DNA of 64,000 nucleotides from Irpex lacteus (GCA_001986395.2 MQVO02000033.1:62001-126000); one strand, 5' to 3'; shown: positions 43,938-55,207, counted from the first letter of the stretch. The notes: generated by a model not told the origin, from the letters alone. Numbers and translations: made by a program.

Positions 43938-44755
43938 GCCAAACAACTTGAACGCGTTGTTGCGTTGTGATCGAACATGGCTGACAGGTTTATGTCAGCC
44001 ATGGTGGCGGTTGGATTTCTATAAAATCTCCCTCGTCGTCGCAAGTCAATCCTCATCTCTCTTTCCTCTCTTCCACCACCATCCCTCCTCTCGACTGCCT
44101 CCTCTATGGCTTGCAGGTCACAACGGGTCGATGTCTGTGCCACTTCTGGTCTATCTGCTATACTCTATGTCTTCTAGTCTTCGTCTCTCGTCGTCGCCGC
44201 CGTCCCCCTGATGCTCACCGTCTGTCGTGACTCCCTCCACGCTGTGACCCCGACCGGCCTGCCACCTCCCAAAGTCCAGCAAATAGCCTACCCTCTTGAC
44301 CCTCGACCACTCCTCATGGCATACACTAGTAGTTGAAACCCCTACAGACCCTCCGACTCGCTGTTTTCGCAGGTTGGCCTTCATACGCCGGTGAGCACTC
44401 ATGCGTCTCATCTATCTCTCCTCGGGGCTAATCATTTTCATGCAGACTTTGGTGGTGCTAGTTGAGACGTCAACCCGCCCAGCTCCAGCAGTTGGTCAAG
44501 AGATGGACATGATAAGGCTGCGAAGAAAATGCAGAACGGGGGCTGCGTTGATGGAGGTGATGCAAAGATGACGATGAACTCGTAGGGATCATTTCTAAGG
44601 CTGCGAAGAAAATGCAGACATGGGTGCCCATAGCGGCGTTGGTGGTGGTGATGAAAAGTTGACGATGAACTTGCGGGGATTTTTACTATTCCTAGGCTGC
44701 GAAGAAAATGCAGAACTGGGGGCTGCGTTGGCGGTGATGCGAAAGAGAAATAGCT
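43938..44755 (+). repeat. Repeat element copy C (TATA, intron-like segment, tandem tail)
   Basis: Third copy, plus strand, opposite to A and B. It keeps GCCAAACAAC (43938-43947), GTCAGCC, a TATAAAA box (44020-44026), CTTCCACCACC, a short frame starting MSVPLLVYLL (44132) that ends at a TGA near 44209, and an intron-like segment at 44391-44445 (GTGAGC...GGCTAAT...GCAG, 55 bp). The tail has three blocks starting at 44515, 44598 and 44694, each opening AGGCTGCGAAGAAAATGCAG. The middle part between the short frame and the intron has diverged from A and B. A 3' segment (about 44835-44870: TTCTCGTCTTGTAC, GGACTTCTTCGGCGAAT) recurs after copy D. Confidence 0.75.
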
Positions 44756-45199
44756 TGCCAATGTCGGAAAACTGGCTGGGATCGTCTTTCTGTCTGTCTT
44801 GCTCTATCCTGTTGCTGGCAAACTGATCCGCTCGGTTCTCGTCTTGTACATGGACTTCTTCGGCGAATACAATCGGATCTTCTTCCTGTGTTACTGCTCT
44901 TGTTCTCTCTCCTTCGACGTCTAAAGCCTCAGCGCTCAGCACTCAACACCTCCACGTTCTCAAATATGTCTCCAAAGGAACGATATACGTTGAAGCTGTT
45001 ACCATAGGTATCCTACTACCAGGGTCAACCGCCACAATGGACTTTGCGGAGTTATGAGCCGTTCTGTGCCGCAAGTTCGAGAGTGCACTCCTTGAAGCTG
45101 CACCTCGAAGACGAGTCAAAATAGTATCTGGTGCGTGCGAGGAGAGGCTCTCTGCTGCTGGGCTGATTTCGCACTTCAACGTGTCCAGCCTGGACCGAC
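44756..45199. other. Spacer between elements C and D
   Basis: It contains the shared 3' segment of element C (near 44835-44870) and, from about 44930, the upstream region of element D, with CTCAGCACT and TTGAAGCTGCACC words. No gene is supported. Confidence 0.45.
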
Positions 45200-46165
45200 G
45201 CCAAACAACGCGCCGCCGCGATCGAACATGGCTGACGAGTTGTTTGGCTCGTCTTATGTCAGCCGCGGTGGTGGTTGGATTTCTATAAAATCCCCCCGTC
45301 GTCACAAGTCAGCCCTCACCGCTCTTTCCTCTCTTCCACCACCATCTCTTCTAGACTGCCTCCTCTTGGACCCGCAAGTCGCAGCGAGTCAATGTCTGTG
45401 TCACCTCTAGTCTATCTGCTCTACCCTATGTCTCTCTCTCCTTCGTCGTCGTCAATCCTCCGTTGCCCGTCGTCTTCCGCGCCGTGACCTGGCCTGCAAC
45501 TTTCCAACGTCCAGCAGCAGCCTGCCCTCTATCATGCACCACTCCTCAGGGCACTCACCCCTCAATACGGGATGCTCAGGCTGGCATCTCCCATCGTTGC
45601 TAAGAGGGAATCATCACTCGAGTTTCCTTGTGCAGTCGACAGGGTCTTTCGGTGAGTACCTGATTTGTTGACGACTCACTTACGGTGGCTGACAGCCTGT
45701 AAGTAGGCGCTATATCTCGTGCTCTGAGCTCTCCTGCTAGCTGTGCCTAGCTGTGTCTTCCCTGACATCTGGCGACTACGCTCAACCTTCATACTAGCCA
45801 CCTCCGCGGGACTCTCCTCTCTCTGTGGCTCTCAGCTTCTCCGAAGCATCAAATCCAGAACGATCACCTCAGCCTCCCGCCACTCGGCTCGCTTTAGGCA
45901 TTTGTAGGACTTAAGGCTGCGAAGAAAATGCAGAATTGGGTGCCCACGCGGCGTTGACGGGGGTGATGAAAAGATGACGACGACGATGAACACGCGGGGA
46001 TTGCTTGTTTTACTAGGCTGCGAAGAAAATGCAGAACTGGGAGCCCTTGCGGCGTTGACGGGGGTGATGTAAAGATGTCTATGAACTCGCGGGATGGTTT
46101 CTATTACTAGGCTGCGAAGAAAATGCAGAATTGGGGGCTGCGTTGGTGGGGGTGATGAAGAGAAT
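45200..46165 (+). repeat. Repeat element copy D (TATA, intron-like segment, tandem tail)
   Basis: Fourth copy, same orientation as C. The upstream palindrome is complete (GCCAAACAAC at 45200-45209 and GTTGTTTGGC at 45239-45248). A TATAAAA box lies at 45284-45290. The short frame begins MSVSPLVYLLYPM (45392) and ends with SSSAP at a TGA near 45485, similar to A and B at its end and to C at its start. The intron-like segment is 45652-45706 (GTGAGT...GGCTGAC...GTAG, 55 bp), preceded by GGGTCTTTCG, much as in A. Downstream CATCTGGCGACTACGC matches A. The tail has three blocks starting at 45914, 46015 and 46109. After it comes a TTCTCGTCTTG segment shared with C (about 46239). Confidence 0.75.
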
Positions 46166-46457
46166 CAGTCGATATAAAAGCTGGCGAGAACCGTGTCTAT
46201 TCGTGCTGCATTGCTAGAGCGCGAATGGCCATGTCTCATTCTCGTCTTGTTTTCATTCGTACTTGGACTTGGGCTTTGACTTCTTCGGCGAATCCACGTC
46301 TTTGCTGCAGCTCGGGCTTAGAGTGTGAGAATGTGCATATCCTGGCCATAGGAAAGCAGAGGCTATGACTATTCACGTTCAACACGCGTATGTAGTATAC
46401 TGTACACAAACTTCAAAGCGACACCGATAGCAAGCAGAAACACATTCAAAAGGGAGC

Positions 46458-47737
46458 CTAGATCGAGACGTCGTAGTGACTCTCGTCAGAGGTTGTATAG
46501 ACGTGTCCGTCGTCCATCAGCGCGTCCAGAGCGTTACTGTACGAGATTTGTGTCAGCAAAAATACCCCATCATTGACACCATCCAATCTGCATCGACAAG
46601 CAGCCAGGAAGAAAAACGCACCTGATAGCAACAGCATCACCCCCCACAGCCCTCGCAATAGCAGCAATATGCACCCCCTCAGTATGGTTCGCCTGCGCCA
46701 AAATAAAGTTCACGATCTTGCGCTGTGTAGGCGGGAGGTGCGCGTATGCGTCGTGTTGCACACCCGCTCCAGGTGTGTATGCGTTACCGTTGGTGTTGGT
46801 GCCGTTGAGGGGGCGGGGTTTGAGTTCTTCGCCGGGGCGGGGGGGCTATAGGAAGGAGGGAGGGGGTTAGTTATGGAGGGAAGGGAGGTTGAGAGAGGAG
46901 AGGAGGGAGAGGAGGAGGAGGGAAGAGGAGGGAAAGAGGGAGGAGAGAGGGACGTACGGGGCCGCGTTGGACGATGAGCGTGACGGTGCACGCATCGAGG
47001 ATGTGGAAGTACTGTTCGTGGTGGTCTTTGACGGGGCGGATGTGGATTGCGTTTATGAATCTGTTGTTCCCGAAGGACTTTAGGTTGCCGACTATGCGGA
47101 TGTATGCTTGTTCTCTACACATAACAAACAAAAAGAACACACGTCAAGTCACGTTCTAATGCGAGTGAGGAGGGGGAGAGAAAAGTAGAGAGAGAAGGGG
47201 AGAGGGAGAGAGAGGGAGACAAAGCGCACTTGATATCGTCGTCCTCGCCGGACTGCGAAGGGTCCACCCAGTGCCGCGCCTGGATCTGGCCCGTACCGTC
47301 ATCAAGGTCGTACGTGATGTTCGTAGCCTGCGGGTTAATCTTGATAACTTGCGCAACCACAGTGACCTATCACCTCAACTTTAGCACATATCCATATCAC
47401 ACCCTCTGGGCATGCACGTACTGGACCAATCTCGGTGTCGTCAATGTGCCAGTCCGCATCCGCGTGTGCCTGCGTAGCTTCTCGCAGTTGCTTTATCGTC
47501 GTCGGGCGTAGAGATTGTTGGATGCCGGAACGCTAGTAGGCAGTAGAGATGTTCAGGAAGAGAAAAGGAGCATAGAGAGAAGGAAGAGCACCTTCATAGC
47601 CCCTCCAGGACTCCCGCCTTGGCTTCCACCTGGCGAGGGCATGTACCCTCCGCCACCGCCATAATAGGGGCTGTCATCTACATTATCTTCAATAGAGAGT
47701 GGCTATAAGAATCGTGTGAAGACGTACATTGACTCAT
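46458..47737 (-). CDS. RPA2: Replication protein A 32-kDa subunit (canonical)
   Basis: Middle subunit of the single-stranded-DNA-binding RPA complex. A ten-base first exon (MSQ plus one base) splices to YDSPYYGGGGGYMPSPGG, the Gly-rich phosphorylated N-terminus. The OB fold follows: SLRPTTIKQLREATQ, ADWHIDDTEIGP, VTVVAQVIKINPQATNITYD, LDDGTGQIQARHWVD, AYIRIVGNLKSFGNNRFINA and IHIRPVKDHHEQYFHILDA. A short linker (PRPLNGTNTNGNAYTPG) leads to the winged helix (YAHLPPTQRKIVNFILAQ, HTEGVHIAAIARAVGG, ALDALMDDGHVYTTSDESH). About 270 residues, normal for the family. Introns near 46870-46960 and 47150-47230 are long purine-rich stretches. It lies 3.2 kb from its divergent paralogue, on the same strand. 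Confidence 0.92.
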
Positions 47738-49372
47738 GGGTGTGTACTAGGTGAATTGGGTGGTTTACTTTTGTGTGTTGTGGGGAGAACGCGCTGAGTC
47801 GTGGAGAGAGCAGAAAGAGCGTGACGGGATGAATTGTTACGCGACGCGTATTGTGTCGCGCATGTCACGGTCACATTGTAACGCGTACTCATTAATTTTC
47901 TACGCGACCCAAAGCACGTATTCAAAAGGAAACAAAGCCATACGCCCAGAAATTACTAAAGACAAGACCGATAGCGCTTCGCTTGGATTCAAGAAGTAAG
48001 AAAAGGTGATCAGGGTTTCGGGATTTCAGACGTCGATATACACATCTATCTGTAAGCTTTCGTCCCATATTACTTCTGAGAACTCTTATTTACTACGCTG
48101 ATCACACCTATCCCGAAGTGACAATGATCGAAGCTGGCGCCGTACTTAGTACTACATAGCCAAGGTATTTGTGCCAGGTGTGAGGCCTCGAACCGGATGC
48201 GAATAGGTATGCTACACCGCAGATAGGGATGCTACATATCATGAGCACATGGTGACCTGGACAAAGAGACAATGTGCTCTATCGTATCATCGATATGGCT
48301 CTACTGTGCGAGTTTGCTTCGGGAATCCTCCGGCGGTCCACATCTGTAGGCTGACCATGGCATGTTGCCCGACGGCGCGGGCTGTTCTGCTAGTGCACGT
48401 TTTAGTGAATGTGAAAATCTAAGACTTTGAGAATCCAACTTGCCAGTTGAAGCCAGAGTCCCGTCCGTCAGTGGCGGTGGCACCAACTTGAACACAGTAA
48501 GTATCTAACCTCTGTCCCTATCACTCAGATTGAGGGCTCACGGAGTTACGGTTTTGGCTCAGTGTCTTGTTGAGCAGAAGTCAGGCCATATGGGAGATGT
48601 TCTTCGGTTTGAGACGCTTGCTGCTTGCAGGATATGAGGCAGCCGCAGTTAGAGCAGGGTTGATTACTCCAGCATACAGAAGCTCACGCACCGTGGAAAT
48701 ACCGGCTTCGAGCCTAAAATGAGGTCTTCCATAGAACTCAGGCTCGCTCTTCCAATCAAAGCAGCAGCAGACGTCAATCCGGTGTTGCTCATGGCTAGAA
48801 GAGGAGTCTCAATGTGACCCCGCTTGCTTCGCACTGACCACAGTGACCGGAGACGGGGAACGACGACCGAGATGGAGACTCGAGAAGATGAATGTGGCCC
48901 ATGCCCTCGCTCTCGTCACGGTGTGTGCTATATATCAGTTCCGATATGAGGCAAGTGGCGGTAAAACCTAGATAAGTGTCTGAGCAATGAGAACATACTT
49001 ATGTAGTTAGCACACACCAATGCCAATATGTGGCGGTGGAACCTAATAATGCCTACGTGAACGTCGACCTTGTGACTGCACTAAAGGCGTCGAAGCTGGT
49101 TACTAGGATGTGGAGCTATTTGACAGATATTTGCGACGAGCCACTCTGTGGCTGAAACTCTGGCTGCGGAACCGTATACGAAGGCTGAAGAGAGCTGGTA
49201 ACCGTGGGATAGCTATTGGAGGGGAGTGGTATATAAGACCGGCAGTCCGGGCAGCACAAGACGCTAGCTTGAAGTAACGAAGTAAGTAGAAAGTGTTACA
49301 GACGTGCCATCTCTGTAATATAAGAGGTATATATATATATATGGAAACTAAAAGAACCAAGTGTACGAGCGA
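47738..49372. other. Intergenic stretch upstream of RPA2
   Basis: This is 1.6 kb with no firm gene. Two weak candidates lie on the minus strand. A two-exon frame of 46 residues (exons 48692-48792 and 48581-48620, GTGCGT...AGCAG intron) starts MSNTGLTSAAALIG and ends KRLKPKNISHMA. A separate 64-codon frame at 48301-48495 has VPPPLTDGTLAS. A short TA run (49328-49341) is a microsatellite. Confidence 0.3.
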
Positions 49373-52300
49373 CTACTGCCGCGACTCTGGCCGTTTCCGC
49401 CTCTCCGGATGATGATAATACGTCGCATACCGCTTCGACCCACTCGCACTCGTAGGCGACTGCACCGTCTCTCCCTCCTCTCCAGACTCCGCAGCCCTGC
49501 CTCCACCAGTAGCACCACTATCAGGCACCGTAGAGTTCGTCCGTGTGCGCGTCCCAACAACCCCATAATCCTCATCCGAATCGCTCTCCTCCTCCAACCA
49601 ATCCCCGTCATCGGGCAACATAATCACTCCCGACGCATGGTCGAAGCTCAGTCGGTGGTGCAGATGGTTCGTGCGATGTCTCTCCGTGGTGGGTGAGACG
49701 GCATCTTGCCATGGGTTGTCTGGGTTTTCGGTGGCAGGTTGGGGAGGTTGTGTGCCGGGGGTGGAGTCTTGTTGGTCGGTCGGTTTGGGACGGGTGGATA
49801 CGCTGTAGCGTTTACGCAGGGTTAGGACTACTGCTGGTGTTGAGTCTACTTCGGAGGTGAGTGGTGCGGAGGGAGGGCCGTTCTGGATGCTTTGGCCTTT
49901 CTTGAGTGGGAGCCAGGGCTGGGGTAGGACGCCGTTTAGTGCTGGGTGGCCGTATCGTCGTTTGCCCGTGCTGGAGCGATGTGAGACGGGTAGTTTATTA
50001 AAGCCACAAGCGGAGCTTACTTGAGTACACCAGTATACCAGTTGGCCATGGGCGGTTGGGACTAAGTTGTGGAATCAGATGAAGACCCGAGCGATGCAGG
50101 AATATTACTCACATAATCCGTACGCTCATCTTCCGGAGCGACATACAACGTCTCATCATTCTGCGCATACCTCCTATGATTCAAATAGCTTTCACACACT
50201 TATAAGCCACACCATCAACCCCCCATCCACAGCCCACTCACCTCTGCGACCAAGTAACAGGATGCCCACTCCTCAACCTCGCCACATCCACCGTATCCTC
50301 CCCCCTCTGCACCTCAAACACGGAGCTAAGACTAACATACCGACTCAGCGGCTTAAACTTCTTGTCCACGTACCACGCCCACAGCAGCACGCCGGCCAGG
50401 AGCGGGACGAGCAGGGTGGAGAGGACGAAGGATTTGCGGAGGATGAAGATGCCGGACATGAAGATGAGGTGGAGGAGGACGCCGAGGATTAGGCGGGTGA
50501 AGGTTAGGGGCCAGGCTTGTCCTTGGGATTCGTAGGGTTTGTAGAAGACTGGGTGGGTGAGAGTGGGTGGGCAGGGGGAAATTTGAGGTGAGTTGGGTGA
50601 GTGGAGAGGAGGGAGACACGCACCGAAGAGAAGCTTGTACTTATACACGACATACCCAACTCCAAAGTACACAGCACCAAAGATGAGGATGAGAGGCTGG
50701 ATGATGCTATACAGGAGCGTCATGGTGAATATCAAGATAGCCTGGGGGTACACGACGCCGTAGTTTATCATCGGGGGTGCGTTGAGTTCTGCAAAGTCTG
50801 TTTCGTGGTCCAGTCAAGTTAAAGCTGATTGGATTGTGCAAAGAAGAAGAAGAAGAAGAAAGAAAGGGAAAAGGTGGGGGTGGGCGGGGACGAACCTCGA
50901 GGTGTGCGGGTGATGAACATCCGGTAGAACATCCGGGGGATTATTACTCCCAGGTTGAGGAGTTGTAGTGGCATGAGGCCGATACCTACACGTCTTCAGC
51001 CCTACGTAGACTCGCGAGATAGAGAAAAGAGCTTACCTTGCAGGATAATATAAGAGACGAAGAAATGCCTAAACCCCACATCAGTTCCTCTGCTCACATC
51101 GCATCGCAACAAACATGAACGTACCTGGCGTTACCCTGCTGCAAAGCAGCAGCCAGCTTCTCGGGGATCTTAGCGGGGGAGTTGGCCAGATCGCGCACGA
51201 GCTGCCAGTATGTGCTTGCGAAGAGGAAGATGAAGACGACGTTGACTAGGAGGTAGAGGAAGTATCTAATCGGGGTGTGTTAGTGAGAGGCAGTGGTATA
51301 GGGTGCACTGTGACGTACTTCTTTAGGAGAGAGTACTCGATCCAGCTGCGGGCTCTGTAGCCCTGGAGGTAGGTGAGAGCTACAATCCACCCATGTGTAA
51401 GTGAGAGTACGGAAGAAGTCGAGAGGAAGTCGCCTACCTTCAAGCAAAAACGGCAAACAAGCATTCAACGAAATAATCGCAATCGAAGGCAACGAATTCT
51501 GCACAATCGCTCCAATCTGCGGGTTCGCCTCAATGAGTCTCGCAAGCGCAGGCCACGTCTTCTTGATCTCCTTATAACTCAACAACCCCGCCAGCACCGA
51601 CACCGGTAGAACCCAGAAGGAGAACAGGAGGATCATGGCGCCGAGGACGATTGCTTCGCGCGTGAGAGAGCCTCGTGGGCCGATGCCCATGTTGGACCAG
51701 ACGATGTCCCGTGGTTCGGGGGCTTGGTAGGTTTTGCATTGGGCGGGGACGGAGGCGTGCACTGTTTGGACTGCGATTTGCTGGTGGATCGAGTTATTGA
51801 GGTTGCGGTATAGAACATGTAGAAAGTACTCACTGCACTGGACATCTTCTCGAACGTCACGAACGCAACGTGCGTCGCCTTGAACTTCCCCGTCTGCCTC
51901 TTTTTCTTCACCTCCTCGTCCGCCTTCCTAAACTCCTCCTCAAGGTACTCCAGCGCGTCCACCTTCCGTCTGAACCACCCAAGCCGTATAGTCGGTCGTT
52001 TCCGATTCGGCACGACCAACCTCCCGCGCTGTTCCTCTATCGTACCGTCGTCAAGGTTGATGAGGTCCGTCGTGACCGAGTCAGCTGGAGCCGCACGGCT
52101 AGGATTACCCAGGTACTGAACCCACGCGCTCTCGAGCTTTAGGAGAGCCCGCGTGCGTTTATCCAGGAGCGTCTTCAGCGCATGCACCTCCCTACACACG
52201 CTCACGCTCTCCACGCTGAGACTCATCGCCTCGAAGTAGTCGGCCAGCGCGCGTTCCGACTGGAGGTGCTTCGGGAGCTGCGTGACCATGACGGTGCGTG

Positions 52301-53203
52301 CGGCTATGGAGTGTACGAGCTCGAGGGAGAAGAGTTGGCGCGCTTTGACGAATTTTTGGTAGTTGCGGTGGATGAAGTAGAGCGTGAGGCCCGTGAAGAG
52401 GTAGGTGAAGAGGAGGTGCACGGAGAGGTAGGAGTTGGCGTCGTTGATGAGGTCGAGCCAGTCTCGGGGGCGGGGTGGGTCTCCGGGTGTTGAGGGGACG
52501 GATGTCACGGTGAAGTTGTCGCTGGGAGTTTCACCGTCTTCCCGTCCGTCTCCGATGTCTATGTTGTTCTGTGCAATATGTCAGGATCGGCTGTGGTGGA
52601 TAAGAGGGAGACTACCTTTAGGTTGATAGGCATGAGGGCTATTATGGCAAAAATTGAGCACACGGAGAATAGTTGGAATGACATCTTGAAGAAGTTGAGT
52701 AGCTGCACTATATGTTAGAAACGCACGACCATGTAATAGACATTGAGACGTACCACGGCGGCATCCAAGCCTACAATCTGCAAGACTGCATACTCCGACA
52801 CTCGTATCGTCGGTAGGATCCATCCGAAGAAGGCGTTATGGGCGTGGGCTTCGTGAGGCGAGAATGCTAGACAGTAACGCATGTCAGAATCATCAATACA
52901 GTACACATACTAAAGAGACATACCCTTCAGTTTCGTGCGGGGTGCAAACAGCAAAGGATATCGTGTTCTGCAGTACGAGAAGATGAGGAACGAGATCACA
53001 CCAACGGTGGCTGAAATCGTGAGCTGCGTCGTAAACCATGGTCCATCGTATTTGACTATACAATCATCCGCTGTCAGCAAATAGCTCTATGAACATCCAG
53101 GTAACGCACTCGTGGGAGGTGCTCCTGGCGGTAGGGGAGTTTCGTCTTCGTCTCCCGTAGCAGCCACAGCAGCAGAGAACACCGAAAGCAGATAGTTGTA
53201 CAT
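49373..53203 (-). CDS. CSC1/OSCA-like osmosensitive calcium-permeable channel
   Basis: Multi-pass membrane protein of the CSC1/OSCA/TMEM63 family (formerly DUF221), a mechanically or osmotically gated cation channel. The N-terminal exon reads MYNYLLSVFSAAVAATGDED; the next gives TTQLTISATVGVISFLIFSY then CRTRYPLLFAPRTKLK, the family opening. The following exons carry AHNAFFGWILPTIRVSEYAV, then DWLDLINDANSYLSVHLLFT, and the cytosolic domain RTVMVTQLPKHLQSERAL with KATHVAFVTFEKMSSA. Then come APEPRDIVWSNMGIGPRGSL, AIVLGAMILLFSFWVLPVSV, LPSIAIISLNACLPFLLEG and further helices, including NAPPMINYGVVYPQAILIFT. A long C-terminal tail is acidic and Ser-rich (DGDWLEEESDSDEDYG). About a dozen introns; one holds a GAA microsatellite (50843-50861). 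Confidence 0.93.
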
Positions 53204-53467
53204 GGCAGACACGAGCAACGTCGGGGTGTCACCACGCGTTTCCTGGGGCTCTTGGGAGGTTTATAGACTTCCAGAGGCAACCATCCGTGTCGGTGGCCTG
53301 GCCAATTTGTGGTGGTGAATGGCCAAATGCAAGTCGCGTGCGGTGGCCTATTCCGGTGTGACGCACCGTGCCTGCGTGATCGACCCTGAGGCTGTAAGTA
53401 CAGGACTCGGACTTGCCGCTCGACCACCAACTTCCACAAATCCAGCTTTCGAGTTCAGACTTAAAGT
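53204..53467. promoter_or_regulatory. Divergent promoter between CSC1-like and LisH-CTLH genes
   Basis: 264 bp separate the two divergent start codons. A pair of GTGGCC/GGCCA words and GTGGTGGTGA occur, but I see no TATA box on either side. Confidence 0.45.
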
Positions 53468-54831
53468 ATGCTCAGATGGGTCCCACAAAGCAAGGAGAAA
53501 CCGACAGTGGAGAGTAAACGGTACTTCTCACCTACCCCAGACGATCTGGTGCGCCGCATGGCACTCGCTGGCCCTCACAGACAGTCTCTGAACTAGCTAT
53601 CTGTTATAGCGTGCATTGGTGTTCGATTACCTCTGCCATGGCTCGTACACAACTACGGCGCGGGCATTCATGCGGGACTCTGTACCCCAGCGTACCGACA
53701 TTGATATTGGCGAAGACGACTCTATGGAGGTAGACGATGGTTTGACCGAGTCTCCAATTGACCTCGCGTCGGAGGATAGGCTGAGGCTTGCCCAGCTTCG
53801 CAAAGGTACGTAGTCCTCGTAATTCGGTATTTGTGTTTCTGAAGTCCGTGGTATATGTAGAAATAAGAGTCCAGATCCTGTCCGGTAACGTAGATGAGGC
53901 GATCGCCCTCCTCAACACTTACTTCCCCACCGTCCTTGCACAAGACCATCCCATGCACAGCAGCTCATCCACCCCATCCGATACCTTCACCTACATCGCT
54001 TCTCGCTCAATACACCCCACCCACCTCCTCCTGGACCTCCACATCCTGGGCTTCATAGAGGCCGCACGCACAATCCCACTCCCTTACTACCCTCCAGGTT
54101 CCTCCGCGCCTCCCTCACCTTCACGTTCTCACGCTCTCTCCAAGCCCATTCAGTTAAGCCACGCACGCGAAGACTCTGAGCCGAACGAACAGCAACAAAT
54201 ACTCCTGCACAAAGCTCAGAAGCTGTATTCCGATGCTGGCTGTTTGCCCAAGCCTGAAGACCGCGCGCTCTATCTCAAGGAGCTGGGTAATGTCAGCGCT
54301 CTGCTCGCGTACACGGTGCCCGAAGAGAGTCCTTTGGCGGCGTACCTTGACCAAGCCCGCCGTGAAGAAATGGCAGACCAAATCGAGGGCGCCATCCTCC
54401 GTAAGTCTAAGCGATCTACGTCCGTTCACTTTTTCAAGCAGCTGACTTTCAGACGCGTATCCAACGTGATGTCAATCTCAACGCAGATCATACCGGGGAA
54501 CTTGCCGTGTCGAAGATTGAGCTGGGCGTTCGACATACGTCCGTCGTGTGGGACTGGCTGAACGTCAACGACGTGACTTTGCCGCCAACTGCGAAGTGGC
54601 CTCCTGGCGTTCAACAGTTCATAGCGAGTCTTGCTTCCAGTTCGCAGGGTGTTGAGTCTTCGAGTGCGATGATGACGGATTCCGTCCCAGGGAAGAAATC
54701 TCCCGACAAGGAAGGCGAGGTATGTCTGTTTTCCTCGGTGTCATCTTGCATCTTTCTGACCTTGGCCTCCATTATAGACACGAGCCCCGTCATTCAATCT
54801 CACGCATTACATGGATGCTAAACCCCGGTAG
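53468..54831 (+). CDS. LisH-CTLH-CRA protein (RanBP9/GID-complex type)
   Basis: Probable subunit of the CTLH/GID ubiquitin ligase complex, which in yeast removes gluconeogenic enzymes. Start MLRWVPQSKEKPTVESKRY leads to SPTPDDL, and a GTGCGC...TATAG intron joins RALVFDYLCHGSYTTTARAF, a LisH motif. After an acidic linker (IGEDDSMEVDD) come LRKEIRVQILSGNVDEAIAL and LNTYFPTVL (CTLH) and then the CRA part: LLLDLHILGFIEAARTIPLP, LLHKAQKLYSDAGCL, LYLKELGNVSALLAYTVPEE and DQIEGAILYIQRDVNLN-like sequence. The last exon gives TRAPSFNLTHYMDAKPR. RanBP9 and yeast Gid1 carry a SPRY domain before LisH; here only about 25 residues precede it, so either SPRY is absent or it lies in exons I could not find. 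Confidence 0.8.
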
Positions 54832-55207
54832 CTTAATCTTGACACAGCTACATTGCGCAGTTACGTCGACTTCTGGATTCGCTTCTCATTCTCCTTTCCA
54901 CTCCGGCTATTCCTGGGATCATGACTGCTTACACCACATCTGTACTCCTCCTTTCACGACTATAACGACCACCACATATGCATATGTTTGGGTTCTCATG
55001 CATCCTTGTTGTATGTACTTCTGGACGGAAATGCAATATTCACCACTGAGGCATATCTACTCCACTGCATGCGAAACGACTCTCCGGTACTTCTCCGCAG
55101 TCCGTGAAGTACTATACGATTCCACCTTATCCTGTTTCTTCCCAGTTCTCCGAACTTCTTCAAATGTGAAGAGGTGGAGATATCCTGTGTCGCGTCCTGT
55201 ATGCATG
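54832..55207. other. Convergent 3' region
   Basis: 376 bp between the converging LisH-CTLH and esterase genes. It is pyrimidine-rich, with no supported gene. Confidence 0.4.

Noticed and set aside
46889..47230. Purine-rich plus-strand frames in the RPA2 introns
   Set aside because: They are low-complexity GAGA and GGGA runs within introns on the other strand and encode nothing recognisable.
49320..49345. TA-rich run as a promoter or origin
   Set aside because: It lies next to the stop codon of the CSC1-like gene and is a plain TA microsatellite, probably 3' sequence.
50840..50865. GAA repeat in the CSC1-like gene
   Set aside because: It is a short intronic microsatellite with no frame effect.
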